Part shown: one piece after another, positions 31,243-40,150 of the stretch | Layout of the letters: the number at the start of each line of letters is the position of its first letter | Numbering within the stretch: position 1 is the first letter of the stretch | Translations under genes and position numbers: made by a program | Assembly (NCBI RefSeq): GCF_008245225.1 | Contig: NZ_VTAW01000006.1 | Span: 94,898 to 158,897 of the forward strand | DNA: 64,000 bases | Direction of reading: 5' to 3' | Origin: Natrialba swarupiae | GTDB lineage: Archaea > Halobacteriota > Halobacteria > Halobacteriales > Natrialbaceae | The notes under the pieces: generated by a model | What the model saw: only the letters and a program-made list of their open reading frames with translations | Databases searched by the model: none | Told to the model about the DNA's origin: nothing

Positions 31243-33111
31243 ATGGCTACTACGGAGACGAAGGTGACCCGGCTGTTCGGTGGTCCGGGAAGCGGGAAGA
31301 CGACCGCGCTTCTCGACCACGTCGAAGAGATCTTAGAGCAGGACGATGTCACGTTCCGGGACATCCTCGTCGTTTCGTACACGCGAGCCGCGGCACAGGA
31401 AGTTCGTGAGCGACTGGCCGAGCGACTCGACGAGAGCCCGCGAGCGTTGCAGGGCAACGTCTGTACGATGCACGCGAAGGCGTACGATCTGCTGGATCTC
31501 TCTCGAAGCGACGTCATCGGCGAATCCGACAAGGAGGAGTTCTGCGAGGAGTACGGCCTCGAGTTCGAAGACGAGTACAGCGGCGCCGGCCGCCGAACCG
31601 CCCGGTCGACGACGATCGGGAACAAGATCATCGCGACGAGCCAGTGGCTCCAGCGGACCCGCCGGGAGGTCTCCGATTGGCACGACGTTCCGTTCCAGTG
31701 GGACGTCGAGGAGGTCCGCCTCCCACCCGAGATCGACCCCAACGCCCAGGAGGGCAACAAGTACACGCCGACCTGGCCCGCCGCCGACGACCGGATCGAC
31801 GTCCCCGAAGCGATCCGTGCCTGGCGCACCTACAAGGGCGAACAGGGCAAGATCGGCTTCGCCGATATGTTAGAGCGAGTCAAACAGCGTTCGCTCGTTC
31901 CGAACGTCGACTACCTCGTGATCGACGAGTTCCAGGACATCACTACCCTCCAGTACGACGTCTACGAGGAGTGGAAACCCCACGTCGAACAGGTTCTAAT
32001 CGCCGGCGACGACGACCAGGTCGTCTACTCCTGGCAGGGCGCCGATCCAGCACTCTTGCTCGAGGAGGAGGTCGACGACGACGTCATCCTGCCGAACTCC
32101 TACCGATTGCCGTCGAACGTCCTGAACGCGGTCAACCAGGAGATTCGCCACATCGACAAGCGCCAGGACAAGGACCTCAACCCCCGCAAGGAAGGCGGCG
32201 CGGTCGAGGCCCGCCGGAACGCGTCGATGCTCGACGTCGTTCGGATGGTTCGGCGGACGCTGGTCGACGGCGACAGCACCATCATGGTGTTGTTCCGTGC
32301 CCGGTACCAGATGTTCCAGTTCATCGACGAGTTCATCACCGAAGGAATGCCGTTTACCTCGCTGACCGACCAGCGGCTGTGGACCGACCGGCTCACCCAG
32401 TACGTCCGTGCGGTCGAAGCGATCGATGCCGGCGAGGACGTCACCGGACTCCAGGCTCGTCGACTTGCCGACATGCTCCAGGAGTCGGCGTTCGGGAGCA
32501 ACGAGCGCGACGACCTCTTCGACGAGATCGACGAACGCCAGGAAGACACCGGGATCGACGACCTCCAGGAACTGCTGATTCCGGGCGAGGTCATCGAAGA
32601 TCACGCGCCGTTTATGCCCGGCCCGGCTTCGGCGGCCGACATGGTCCGGAAGGTTACTAACTTCCAGAAGAAGAGCATCCGTTCGTACTTCGCGATCGGC
32701 GAGTATCAGGGAATGGATACCGACCGAATCCGCGTCGGCACCATCCACTCCGCGAAGGGGCGCGAGGCCGACCACGTCATCGTCGGCACCGACCTCACCG
32801 AGAAGGTCGTCGAACAGATGGTCGCAACGGTCGACGATCCCGAGGACGTCCCCGGCTGCGAGGAGTTCACCAAGACCACCTCGCCCGTTCCCGTCCTCAC
32901 CGACAACGAACGTCGCGTCTTCTACGTCGGCATGTCTCGAGCCCGCGAACGACTCGTCCTCCTCGAGAACTTAGTCGACGGCGCGCCGACGCTCCCGATC
33001 GACGTCCTCTTGCACAACCGCCTCATCGAGACGCCCCTCGAGGAGCTGATCGAGCGGGCCCAGGAGCCGGAGTCGACGACGGCCGACGAGATCGAAGCCG
33101 AAGCGACGTGA
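31243..33111 (+). CDS. UvrD/Rep-like superfamily 1 helicase
   Basis: 622 residues. Motif I is FGGPGSGKTTALLDHVEE and Ia is LVVSYTRAAAQEVRERL. Motif II is YLVIDEFQDITTLQYDVYE (DEFQD in place of the more usual DExQD). Motif III is LIAGDDDQVVYSWQGADP, with IV-VI in TIMVLFRARYQM, GTIHSAKGREADHVIV and VFYVGMSRARERL. It therefore looks active. It is shorter than UvrD (about 720) and has no nuclease domain. It unwinds DNA in repair or replication restart. Its stop overlaps the next gene by four bases. Confidence 0.92.
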   Translation: MATTETKVTRLFGGPGSGKTTALLDHVEEILEQDDVTFRDILVVSYTRAAAQEVRERLAERLDESPRALQGNVCTMHAKAYDLLDLSRSDVIGESDKEEFCEEYGLEFEDEYSGAGRRTARSTTIGNKIIATSQWLQRTRREVSDWHDVPFQWDVEEVRLPPEIDPNAQEGNKYTPTWPAADDRIDVPEAIRAWRTYKGEQGKIGFADMLERVKQRSLVPNVDYLVIDEFQDITTLQYDVYEEWKPHVEQVLIAGDDDQVVYSWQGADPALLLEEEVDDDVILPNSYRLPSNVLNAVNQEIRHIDKRQDKDLNPRKEGGAVEARRNASMLDVVRMVRRTLVDGDSTIMVLFRARYQMFQFIDEFITEGMPFTSLTDQRLWTDRLTQYVRAVEAIDAGEDVTGLQARRLADMLQESAFGSNERDDLFDEIDERQEDTGIDDLQELLIPGEVIEDHAPFMPGPASAADMVRKVTNFQKKSIRSYFAIGEYQGMDTDRIRVGTIHSAKGREADHVIVGTDLTEKVVEQMVATVDDPEDVPGCEEFTKTTSPVPVLTDNERRVFYVGMSRARERLVLLENLVDGAPTLPIDVLLHNRLIETPLEELIERAQEPESTTADEIEAEAT

Positions 33112-34265
33112 CCGACGGAGCCGACCGCGCCGGGAGTCGACGACTCACTCCCGATGCCCTCGGTGGGACGTTACTGTCCGAACTCGACTCCCGGGAAGCA
33201 ACGGCGTTCGTCCACGTCGGCCCCGTATGTGATCCCGACCTCGCGTACTGTCGGATCGCCGACTCGGGATTCGAAGCCGACGGAAGCACCGCCGAGACCC
33301 GACAGACGGCGATCGCCTTCGACGGTGAGCGGTGGGACCGCGAGTCGGCCACCTCGTCGTCTCACCCGGCGAAACGACTCGCCGAGACCCTCGCGGATCG
33401 ATTCGCGGACGGAACGATCCTGACCCCCGCACGGATCCCGCACGACGCCGCGCTATTTCTCGAGAACCGGGGCTTCGCGCTCGCCTCGACGGACGTGGTC
33501 GCACGCGCTCGAGCGACGAAGACGCCATCCGAACGCGAGCGGATCGTGAGCGCCCAGCGGGCCGCAGGCGACGGGATTCGACGGGCGGCGGCGATCCTCG
33601 CGGACGCCGTCGTCGAGGATGGGCGACTCCTCGTCGACGGAACGGCGACGACGGTCGATCGACTTCGTCGCGAGATCGACGAAGCGATCGTCGCCGCCGG
33701 TGCGTTTCCGGCGGGCAACACGAGCGTCGACGTCGGATCGACCGACACCACGGATCGCCGATCCAACGAGCCGACGGCGGCCCGATCCGACGAACCGACG
33801 ACGGTCCGACCCGGCGAACCGATCGTGGTGTCGGTTGCCCCTCGTGGCCCGACAGGCTATCACGGCGGAGTCGTCCGAACGTTCGTCGTCGCCAGCGAGG
33901 GCGGGCGGGAACGCCGCGCTCACGTCGCCGTCACGCAAGCGCTTCGCTCGAGTCGAGCGATGCTGACGGCCGATTCGGCCTCCGTAACAGCTGTCGAGGC
34001 CGACCTCGAGGCCGAGATCCGCGCGTTCGGCGAGGACGGCGCGATCGAGACGCGGGTGTCGGGCGTCGGACTCGAGCCCCGCGAACGACCGTCGGCCGGC
34101 GATGAGACGGTCGACGTCGGGAGCGTCGTTCGACTCGATGCGGCCGCCCAACTGGCCGACGGGGCGTGGGTTCGGGTGGCGGACCTGCTCGCGAAGACCG
34201 AAAACGGAGTGGACTACCTCGCCGCGCCGTCGCGGTCGCTCGAGCCGAGAAACGTCTTCGAGTGA
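33108..34265 (+). CDS. Degenerate M24-type (Xaa-Pro peptidase-like) protein
   Basis: 385 residues starting with a GTG inside the helicase stop (GTGA). The fold pattern is that of an M24 pita-bread protein: a creatinase-like N-domain, then RARATKTPSERERIVSAQRA and the barrel. The metal ligands are missing, however. The usual DxTRTF site reads HGGVVRTF, the GHG..LE.HE site reads VSGVGLEPRERP, and the late Glu region reads DGAWVRVAD. A low-complexity insert (SNEPTAARSDEPTTVRPGEP) lies mid-barrel. It is probably a non-catalytic binding protein or regulator. Coupling to a helicase is unexpected. Confidence 0.75.
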   Translation: MTDGADRAGSRRLTPDALGGTLLSELDSREATAFVHVGPVCDPDLAYCRIADSGFEADGSTAETRQTAIAFDGERWDRESATSSSHPAKRLAETLADRFADGTILTPARIPHDAALFLENRGFALASTDVVARARATKTPSERERIVSAQRAAGDGIRRAAAILADAVVEDGRLLVDGTATTVDRLRREIDEAIVAAGAFPAGNTSVDVGSTDTTDRRSNEPTAARSDEPTTVRPGEPIVVSVAPRGPTGYHGGVVRTFVVASEGGRERRAHVAVTQALRSSRAMLTADSASVTAVEADLEAEIRAFGEDGAIETRVSGVGLEPRERPSAGDETVDVGSVVRLDAAAQLADGAWVRVADLLAKTENGVDYLAAPSRSLEPRNVFE

Positions 34266-34268
34266 TCG

Positions 34269-34361
34269 TCAGACCAACACGCCGAAGACGGCCGCGAGCA
34301 GCCCAATGGTCACCCGCTCGTGGTTCCTGTCGAATAGGATACACCGCTTGAGCCGGTTCAC
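34269..34361 (-). CDS. Possible 30-residue single-helix membrane peptide
   Basis: A tiny ORF from a GTG: MNRLKRCILFDRNHERVTIG, then LLAAVFGVLV. The basic amphipathic start and one hydrophobic C-terminal helix look like a real membrane peptide. A CTTTTTGTC stretch 20-27 bases upstream could be a TATA element. A longer form starts at a GTG at 34373. It is convergent with the M24-like gene, with three bases between the stop codons. I recognise no family. Confidence 0.3.
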   Translation of the reverse strand: MNRLKRCILFDRNHERVTIGLLAAVFGVLV

Positions 34362-34480
34362 GAGAGGAGCCACGGACAAAAAGGACGGCGGTCGTTCCAG
34401 CGGACTGGCGGCCCGGTCAGTCGGTCGTTACTCGACGGATCGGGTCAGTCGGCACTCGAGAGAGTGCGCCGACGAGTCGA

Positions 34481-34723
34481 TCACTCCTCGTCGTCGGAGT
34501 CGGTCGTTACCGCGTCCGTGATCCGCTTTGCAGCGCCACCTTTCACGTCGGTCGGTGACGAAAGTCGTTGCTGGGCGACGACGAGTGCGACCGCGAGCCC
34601 GACCAAGACCGAGCCGGTGAGCATCTCGCCGCGAACCAGCAGAAACTCGAGACCGGCGAGGGCGGCGGGGATCGCGAGGACCAGCGAGCCGGCCAATTTG
34701 ATCGTATCGATGATACCTGCCAT
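34481..34723 (-). CDS. Small membrane protein, DUF7533 type
   Basis: 80 residues starting MAGIIDTIKLAGSLVLAIPA, with two close hydrophobic helices (through ALAGLEFLLV and SVLVGLAVALVV) and a soluble tail ending in TTDSDDEE. The pattern fits the short haloarchaeal DUF7533 family. It diverges from riboflavin synthase. The function is unknown. Confidence 0.75.
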   Translation of the reverse strand: MAGIIDTIKLAGSLVLAIPAALAGLEFLLVRGEMLTGSVLVGLAVALVVAQQRLSSPTDVKGGAAKRITDAVTTDSDDEE

Positions 34724-34833
34724 CGGATTCCGATAGCGCGGGCGGGTGCAAAAGCGCGGCGGCTCCCCGCCATCAGCCGTGAGCCACGCGCGAGCCCCAT
34801 AACGAAAACGTGATGCGTACCTTTTTCGGAACG

Positions 34834-34841
34834 TCTTTATT
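34834..34841 (+). promoter_or_regulatory. TATA element of the riboflavin synthase gene
   Basis: TCTTTATT is centred 26 bases before the ATG at 34863, with no Shine-Dalgarno. A leaderless transcript is predicted, leaving no room for an FMN riboswitch. Confidence 0.7.
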
Positions 34842-34862
34842 CCTCGGCTGTGACCACCGCGT

Positions 34863-35510
34863 ATGTTCACGGGAATCGTCGAGGAGACGGGCGAAATCCT
34901 CGACCGGACGCGGACCGAGGACGGCCTTCGACTGCGGATCGGTGCCGACGACGTCGCGATGGGTCTCGAGCACGGACAGAGCATCAGCGTCAGCGGCGCC
35001 TGCCTTACCGTCGAACGTTCCGAGGAGGGGGAGTGGTTCGAGGTCTTCCTCGCGAGCGAGACGGTCGACCGGACCTACCTCGGCGAACTCGAGGCGGGCG
35101 AGGCAGTCAACCTCGAGCGGGCGATGCCGGCCGAGGGGCGCTTCGACGGGCACGTCGTCCAGGGTCACGTCGACGCGGTGGCGACCGTCTCGGACGTCGA
35201 GTCCGTGGGTGAGGATTGGTTCTTCGAGTTCGAACTCCCCGAGGGATACGAGCGCTACGTCGTCGAGAAGGGGTCGATCACCTTAGACGGCATCAGTCTC
35301 ACCGTCGCGGCCCTCGAGAGCGGGGCGGCTTCGACGCCGCGAACCGAAGGCGGTGAAACCGCCGCAGCTGGACGCGTCACCGTCGCGATCATCCCCACCA
35401 CGTACGAGTTGACGACGCTCTCTGCGAAAGAACCCGGCGACCCCATCCACCTCGAGGTCGACGTGCTCGCGAAGTACGTCGAACGGCTGCTCGAGGGCCA
35501 CCTCGAGTAA
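34863..35510 (+). CDS. ribE: Riboflavin synthase (alpha chain)
   Basis: 215 residues with the two tandem lumazine-binding barrels. The start MFTGIVEETGEI and the motif SISVSGACLTVE in barrel 1 are matched by GHVVQGHVDAVATV and GSITLDGISLTVA in barrel 2. It dismutates two 6,7-dimethyl-8-ribityllumazine molecules to riboflavin. This is the bacterial-type homotrimeric enzyme, as found in haloarchaea, not the RibC type of methanogens. An 18-residue insertion (SGAASTPRTEGGETAAAG) extends a loop of barrel 2. Confidence 0.95.
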   Translation: MFTGIVEETGEILDRTRTEDGLRLRIGADDVAMGLEHGQSISVSGACLTVERSEEGEWFEVFLASETVDRTYLGELEAGEAVNLERAMPAEGRFDGHVVQGHVDAVATVSDVESVGEDWFFEFELPEGYERYVVEKGSITLDGISLTVAALESGAASTPRTEGGETAAAGRVTVAIIPTTYELTTLSAKEPGDPIHLEVDVLAKYVERLLEGHLE

Positions 35511-35555
35511 CCGAGACGCTCGAGGCCGACTCGAGTTCGGAAAAGCGGGTATCGT

Positions 35556-36986
35556 CTACGTGCCGTTTTGCTTCGCATACGCCTCGAACTCCTCGCCGAA
35601 CAGCAGGAAGTAGGCGGTGCCGACCAGCCCGATCACCGTCGCGATGGAAAAGGCGAGGACCGGTGATCCCTCGAGGATCACGTCACCGGTCAGCGGGTTC
35701 GAAACGCCCGCCCAGATCAGCCCGCCGACCGCGGCGCTTGGGATGACGATCAGGTTTCGCACGAGGTAGTACGAACCGGTCACTCGGCCTCCGGCACCCA
35801 TCTCGGCTGGCCCGACGATCAGCGCCTTGTGGGCGGGCAAGCCGGCGAATCGAAGGCCGGAGAACGCAAAGAGCACGGCGAGGGCGAGGGCGCTCGCCGG
35901 CGCGGTGATGAGCAGGATCGGAAAGATCGCGTAGACGGCAAAGCCGAGGGCGACGACGGGTTTGAGGCCGACGCGCTCGGCGACGTTCGCCGCCGGCACC
36001 ATCACCAGCAAGGCGACGAGCATCTCGAGGCCGAGCAGGAGTCCGAAGTACGCCTGCGGCGACAGCGAGTCGCCCGCGACCGGAATCGAGAACGGCAACT
36101 CGAGGCCGACGCCGAGAAACTGCGTGACGACGAGGACGAAGAAGATGTAGACCATGCCGTTGGCAAAGCGCACCAGGGTGTCCGCGACCAACAACGGACG
36201 CAGTTCCTCGGGCATCTCCCGCAGATCTCGACGAATCCGGGCGATCCCCTCGAACTGCTTGCCGAAGCTATCGCCACTCGAGTCGTAGAGGACGTGCTGG
36301 GCGACGGTGCCGACCACGCCGAAGACGATGGCGACGCCGAGGATCCACTGGAACGCGGTGATTATCTCGGCGGCGACCGCGTCGCTCAACCCGACGTCGG
36401 CCGCCTCCGCCGGGACGTCGATCGGGAGGAAGAAGGCGGCGGCGATCAGCGGGCCGATCAGAAACGCCAGCCGGCGAAAACTCTCGGTGCTGGCAAAGCC
36501 CGCGGCGAGTCTCGAGGGTGGGACCGCCTGTTTGACGATCGCGTAGGTCGCGCCGAGGCCGAACGATTTCCAGGCCTGCGAGAAGATCAGGCCGACGAAG
36601 ATCAGAACGATCGCGAGCGAGATGGGACCGATCGTGACGTCGGAAACGAGCGGAGCGGCGAGCCAGACGCCGAACCCGAGGGTCGAACAGAGCCCGAAGA
36701 CGGTCAGGGCGTACCGCGAGCCGATGCGATCCGAGATCGCTCCGCCGGGATAGGGGTAGACGGCAGCGATGATGTTCCCGAACGTTCCGAACAGCCCGAT
36801 GACGAACGCGCCCGCACCCAGCGCCACCATGTACTCCGGAATGTATCGGTTGGTCATCTGAAAGCCAAGGCTAAACGCGAACATCGCCAACGAGAGCACG
36901 ATGACGTCGCGCTCGAGCGCGAAGAACTGTCGGTAGGCGTCGAACGGATCAGGCTCCTCATCCGGGGCGTCCTCCTCGATGCTCAT
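35556..36986 (-). CDS. Major facilitator superfamily transporter
   Basis: 476 residues with about twelve membrane helices in two groups of six and a cytoplasmic loop near residues 215-250. The ATG at 36986 is chosen because a TATA-like GAATAATG lies 27 bases before it, inside the longer reading frame. The N-terminus is an acidic cytoplasmic stretch. Substrate cannot be told from sequence. It is related to efflux-type MFS proteins. Confidence 0.88.
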   Translation of the reverse strand: MSIEEDAPDEEPDPFDAYRQFFALERDVIVLSLAMFAFSLGFQMTNRYIPEYMVALGAGAFVIGLFGTFGNIIAAVYPYPGGAISDRIGSRYALTVFGLCSTLGFGVWLAAPLVSDVTIGPISLAIVLIFVGLIFSQAWKSFGLGATYAIVKQAVPPSRLAAGFASTESFRRLAFLIGPLIAAAFFLPIDVPAEAADVGLSDAVAAEIITAFQWILGVAIVFGVVGTVAQHVLYDSSGDSFGKQFEGIARIRRDLREMPEELRPLLVADTLVRFANGMVYIFFVLVVTQFLGVGLELPFSIPVAGDSLSPQAYFGLLLGLEMLVALLVMVPAANVAERVGLKPVVALGFAVYAIFPILLITAPASALALAVLFAFSGLRFAGLPAHKALIVGPAEMGAGGRVTGSYYLVRNLIVIPSAAVGGLIWAGVSNPLTGDVILEGSPVLAFSIATVIGLVGTAYFLLFGEEFEAYAKQNGT

Positions 36987-37060
36987 GCGGGTAGCTGACC
37001 GCTCGGGGACATTATTCTTCGCGTTCGATACGTTCGACATTTCGTCGAACGAGCCGGACT

Positions 37061-37149
37061 GATTCAGACGGTCTCCTGTGCGTCAGTACCGCCGCGTCCA
37101 GGACCTTCGCTTCGGGTGTGGCGGTACACAGGGCCAGCAGTCCTCTCAG
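37061..37149. repeat. Dispersed palindromic element, copy 3 (overlaps dpsA stop)
   Basis: 89 bp. The left end has GACTGATTCAGACGGTCTCC. The right end, read on the minus strand, is ACTGAGAGGACTGCTGG. The central stem pairs GTACCGCC with GGCGGTAC. The TGA that ends dpsA (37148-37146) is part of the element's ACTGA end. Confidence 0.7.
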
Positions 37150-37691
37150 TGCGTCGCCTCGTCGAGGACGAGGGTGTCGTCCTCGAGGTAGTGTTCGATG
37201 TGGTGGGCGTGTTCTTCGATCGTCTCGAGCTGTTCACGGAGCATCTCGCTGGTCGCGTAGTCACCGAGGTTGTCGGCGAGTTCGATGTGCTCGCGGTAGC
37301 TCTCGATGATGTTGCCCATCATCTCGAGGTCGTTCGAGAGCGAGGTTCGAACGTCGTAGACGTCCTCGTCCTCGGGTTCGACGGTCGCGTTCTCGGCGAG
37401 CGTCGTCATGCTCGCGTGTGGGACACCGCCCAGCGCCTGGAGCCGTTCGGCGAGGTCGTCCGCGGCGTCCTCGACGTCCTCGTAGACCTCCTGGAGAAAG
37501 ACGTGAAGCTCGAGGAACTCCGCACCCTCGACGTTCCAGTGGTGTTTGTGTAGCTGGTGATAGAGGACGTACGCGTCCGCGAGGTCCGTGTTCAGCGCGT
37601 CGACAATCTGTTCGGCCTTTCCGGGCTCGAGTCTGAGTGCGTTCTCTTCGACCGTCCCCGCTTCCTGTCTGACTGTTTTCTGTGTGTTCAT
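37146..37691 (-). CDS. dpsA: DNA-protecting ferritin DpsA
   Basis: 181 residues from the ATG at 37691, set by a TATA-like GTTTTAAG about 31 bases upstream and by similarity to Halobacterium DpsA (the in-frame start at 37754 is not supported). Dps features include YVLYHQLHKHHWNVEGAEFL with the ferroxidase His/Asp/Glu residues, and ELHVFLQEVYEDVEDAADDL. The C-terminus HHIEHYLEDDTLV is near-identical to known DpsA. It oxidises and stores iron in a 12-mer and protects against peroxide. Confidence 0.95.
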   Translation of the reverse strand: MNTQKTVRQEAGTVEENALRLEPGKAEQIVDALNTDLADAYVLYHQLHKHHWNVEGAEFLELHVFLQEVYEDVEDAADDLAERLQALGGVPHASMTTLAENATVEPEDEDVYDVRTSLSNDLEMMGNIIESYREHIELADNLGDYATSEMLREQLETIEEHAHHIEHYLEDDTLVLDEATH

Positions 37692-37935
37692 CACGGTCTC
37701 CACTTGGACGTCCATCGTCTTAAAACCCATCAAAATACCAATATTTCGCATCACCTGAAACTCGGACGGGCGTCGGAACGAATCGGACGGATCGGAACAG
37801 GTACGACAATGTATCTCCCATCCATTATGTACTATCTCTTATGTTTCTTGTCGCATCCAGTACTGCGGGTTCGATCGGTAAACGTCTGCGACGACAAAGG
37901 ACAGTATAAAGACCGGCCGGTCCGTCGTGGGTGAC

Positions 37936-38892
37936 ATGACGACGCTCGGAACGGCGAGCGCGGAACCCGGTGAGATCGATACGGGCCGTCTCGAGGTCGG
38001 CGAGACCAGGGACGGAAGCTCGTTCGGTCTGCCCGTCGCCGTAATCAACGGCGCCGAGCCCGGAAAGACGCTGTACATGCAGGCGGCGAGCGACGGCGAC
38101 GAATTAAACGGCGTCGGCGTCATCAGTCGGGTCGTTCCCCGGCTCGATCCCGCCGAACTCTCCGGGACGATCCTGATCGTCGGGATCGTCAACTATCACG
38201 CGTTCCAGGTCGCCGAACACCGAAATCCGATCGACGATACGAAGATGAACCGTGCCTACCCCGGCAACGAGAACGGCACCTCGAGCGAACGGATCGCCGC
38301 GGCGACGTTCGACGTCGGGACTCGTGCGGACCTGATCCTCGATCTCCACCAGGGCTCGACCAGCCGGATGATCGACGAGGTTCGGGTCAGGTGCGGGAAA
38401 CGACACCGCCTCTACGAGGACTGTCTCGAACTCGCGAAGGCCTTCGACTGCGGCTACGTCCTCGACCAGAAAGGCCCCGACGGACAGCTTGCACGCGCGG
38501 CCCCGGACGAAGGCGTGCCGACGGTCGATCCCGAACTCGGTGGCTGTGTCGGCTGGGACGAAGAGAGCATCCGCAAGGGCGTCGACGGCGTGTTCAACGT
38601 TCTCACGCACTACGGTTTTCTCGATGGCACCCTCGAGTTGACCCGCCAGACGCGGGCCAACAGCTTCGAACAGTACGGCGCACCCGGTGGCGGACTCGTC
38701 CGGTTGACGAAGGATCTCGGCGACCGGGTCAGCCGCGACGAGGTGCTGTTCGAGTTGACGACCCCGTTTGGCGAACCGAAAGACAGCGTCACCGCCGATA
38801 CCGACGGAATCCTGTGGCGGACGCGTAGACTCCCACAGGTCGCAAGCGGCGAGTACGTCTGCTCGGTTGGTACCGACGTCGACTCCTACTGA
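37936..38892 (+). CDS. AstE/aspartoacylase-like (M14-type) protein
   Basis: 318 residues. The family zinc site normally reads HGxExxG near the N-terminus. Here it is ASDGDELNGVGV, so the first His is Ser while Glu remains. The second part LILDLHQGSTSR keeps the downstream His. SSERIAAATFD and TVDPELGGCVGW follow. The ATG at 37936 has a TATA (AGTATAAAG) 29 bases upstream. It is followed one base later by a PLP enzyme. Deacylase or amidase activity is uncertain because of the ligand change. Confidence 0.75.
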   Translation: MTTLGTASAEPGEIDTGRLEVGETRDGSSFGLPVAVINGAEPGKTLYMQAASDGDELNGVGVISRVVPRLDPAELSGTILIVGIVNYHAFQVAEHRNPIDDTKMNRAYPGNENGTSSERIAAATFDVGTRADLILDLHQGSTSRMIDEVRVRCGKRHRLYEDCLELAKAFDCGYVLDQKGPDGQLARAAPDEGVPTVDPELGGCVGWDEESIRKGVDGVFNVLTHYGFLDGTLELTRQTRANSFEQYGAPGGGLVRLTKDLGDRVSRDEVLFELTTPFGEPKDSVTADTDGILWRTRRLPQVASGEYVCSVGTDVDSY

Positions 38893-38893
38893 G

Positions 38894-40039
38894 ATGCCGT
38901 CCGATCTCACCTGTCCTGCCTGCGGGGCGACCTACGAGGCCGGTTCCGACGAGCCCTGGCGCTGTGCGTGCGGGAGTCCCCTCGAGTTCGTCGATCGGCC
39001 GTACCCCAGCGGCGATCCGCTCCCGCTGTCGAGACTCGACACGAGCGAGGGGCTGTGGACGTTCTTCGAGTTCCTCCCGATCGAACAACACGTCACCTTC
39101 TACGAGGGATTCACCCCGCTGGTCGACGCCCCCGACTGGGACGCCTCGTTCAAACTCGAGTACGTCTTCCCGACCGGCTCGTTCAAAGACCGCGGCGCGA
39201 CGACGACGCTCTCCCGGGCGGTCGAACTCGGCGTCGAGAAGGTGCTCGAGGATTCCTCGGGTAACGCCGGCGCGTCGATCGCCACCTACGCCGCACGCGC
39301 GGGGATCGAGGCCGACATCTACGTCCCCGCGGACGTCAAACAGTCGAAGCTGATGGCGATCCAGCGCGCGGACGCCCGCCCGGTCCGGATCGACGGGAGT
39401 CGGGGTGACGTCACCGACGCCTGTCTCGAGGCCGTTGAAGGCGACCGCGGCGATACGGAGGACGACGAGGCACCGTTCCAGACGGGAACGGGCTGGTACG
39501 CGAGCCACGCTTGGAACCCTGCCTTCTACGCCGGGACGATGACGTTCGCCTTCGAGGTGGCGGCCCAGCGCGACTGGACCGTTCCCGACGCGATCGTCCT
39601 CCCGATCGGTCACGGAACGCTGTTTTTGGGCGCGTATCGAGGCTTCTCGCTGCTCGAGGAAGCCGGTATCGTCGACGAGATACCGCGATTGCTCGGCGCT
39701 CAGTCTACAGGTCACGCACCGATCGTCGAGGCACTCGGTCGCCAGGCCGTCGACGAGGACGGAGCCGACGCCGACATCGCGGATGGAATTCAGGTCGCGG
39801 CACCCGCTCGCCGGGAGGAACTCCTCGAAGCGGTCGAGTCAACCGGCGGCGACGTCATCGCGCTCGGCGACGACCCCATCGAGAGCGCGCTCGACCAACT
39901 CCACCGCGACGGCTTCTACGTCGAACCCACGTGTGCGGTCGCGCCGGCGGCCCTCGAGGAGTACCGCGAGATGGGAGTCCTCGACGGCGACGAGGACGTC
40001 GTCGTTCCGCTGACCGGGAGTGGACTGAAGACGCTGTGA
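38894..40039 (+). CDS. Threonine synthase-like PLP enzyme
   Basis: 381 residues of fold type II. An N-terminal zinc knuckle (LTCPACGATYEAG with RCACGSPLEF) precedes the PLP lysine motif PTGSFKDRGATTT. The Asn of SSGNAGASIATYAAR binds the cofactor and PLTGSGLKTL is the C-terminal phosphate-side motif. It matches archaeal threonine synthase-like proteins that make threonine from O-phosphohomoserine, though paralogues have other substrates. It starts one base after the AstE-like stop, implying an operon. Confidence 0.85.
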   Translation: MPSDLTCPACGATYEAGSDEPWRCACGSPLEFVDRPYPSGDPLPLSRLDTSEGLWTFFEFLPIEQHVTFYEGFTPLVDAPDWDASFKLEYVFPTGSFKDRGATTTLSRAVELGVEKVLEDSSGNAGASIATYAARAGIEADIYVPADVKQSKLMAIQRADARPVRIDGSRGDVTDACLEAVEGDRGDTEDDEAPFQTGTGWYASHAWNPAFYAGTMTFAFEVAAQRDWTVPDAIVLPIGHGTLFLGAYRGFSLLEEAGIVDEIPRLLGAQSTGHAPIVEALGRQAVDEDGADADIADGIQVAAPARREELLEAVESTGGDVIALGDDPIESALDQLHRDGFYVEPTCAVAPAALEEYREMGVLDGDEDVVVPLTGSGLKTL

Positions 40040-40119
40040 TCGGTCGACCGTCGAACGTGTCTCGGTACCGAACGGAGTAGTCGATTATTTAGCTCCGTAG
40101 CGTGCTAATTGAGTATCAT

Positions 40120-40127
40120 CTTTAATT
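40120..40127 (+). promoter_or_regulatory. TATA element of the DUF7344 regulator
   Basis: CTTTAATT is centred 27 bases before the ATG at 40151 and excludes the in-frame ATG at 40109. Confidence 0.7.
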
Positions 40128-40150
40128 ATTGCGGTACCGTGTATCGAGGC

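Noticed and set aside
34834..34862. Possible FMN riboswitch before riboflavin synthase
   Set aside because: The TATA element puts the transcription start at the ATG, leaving no leader, and no RFN-type conserved boxes are visible.
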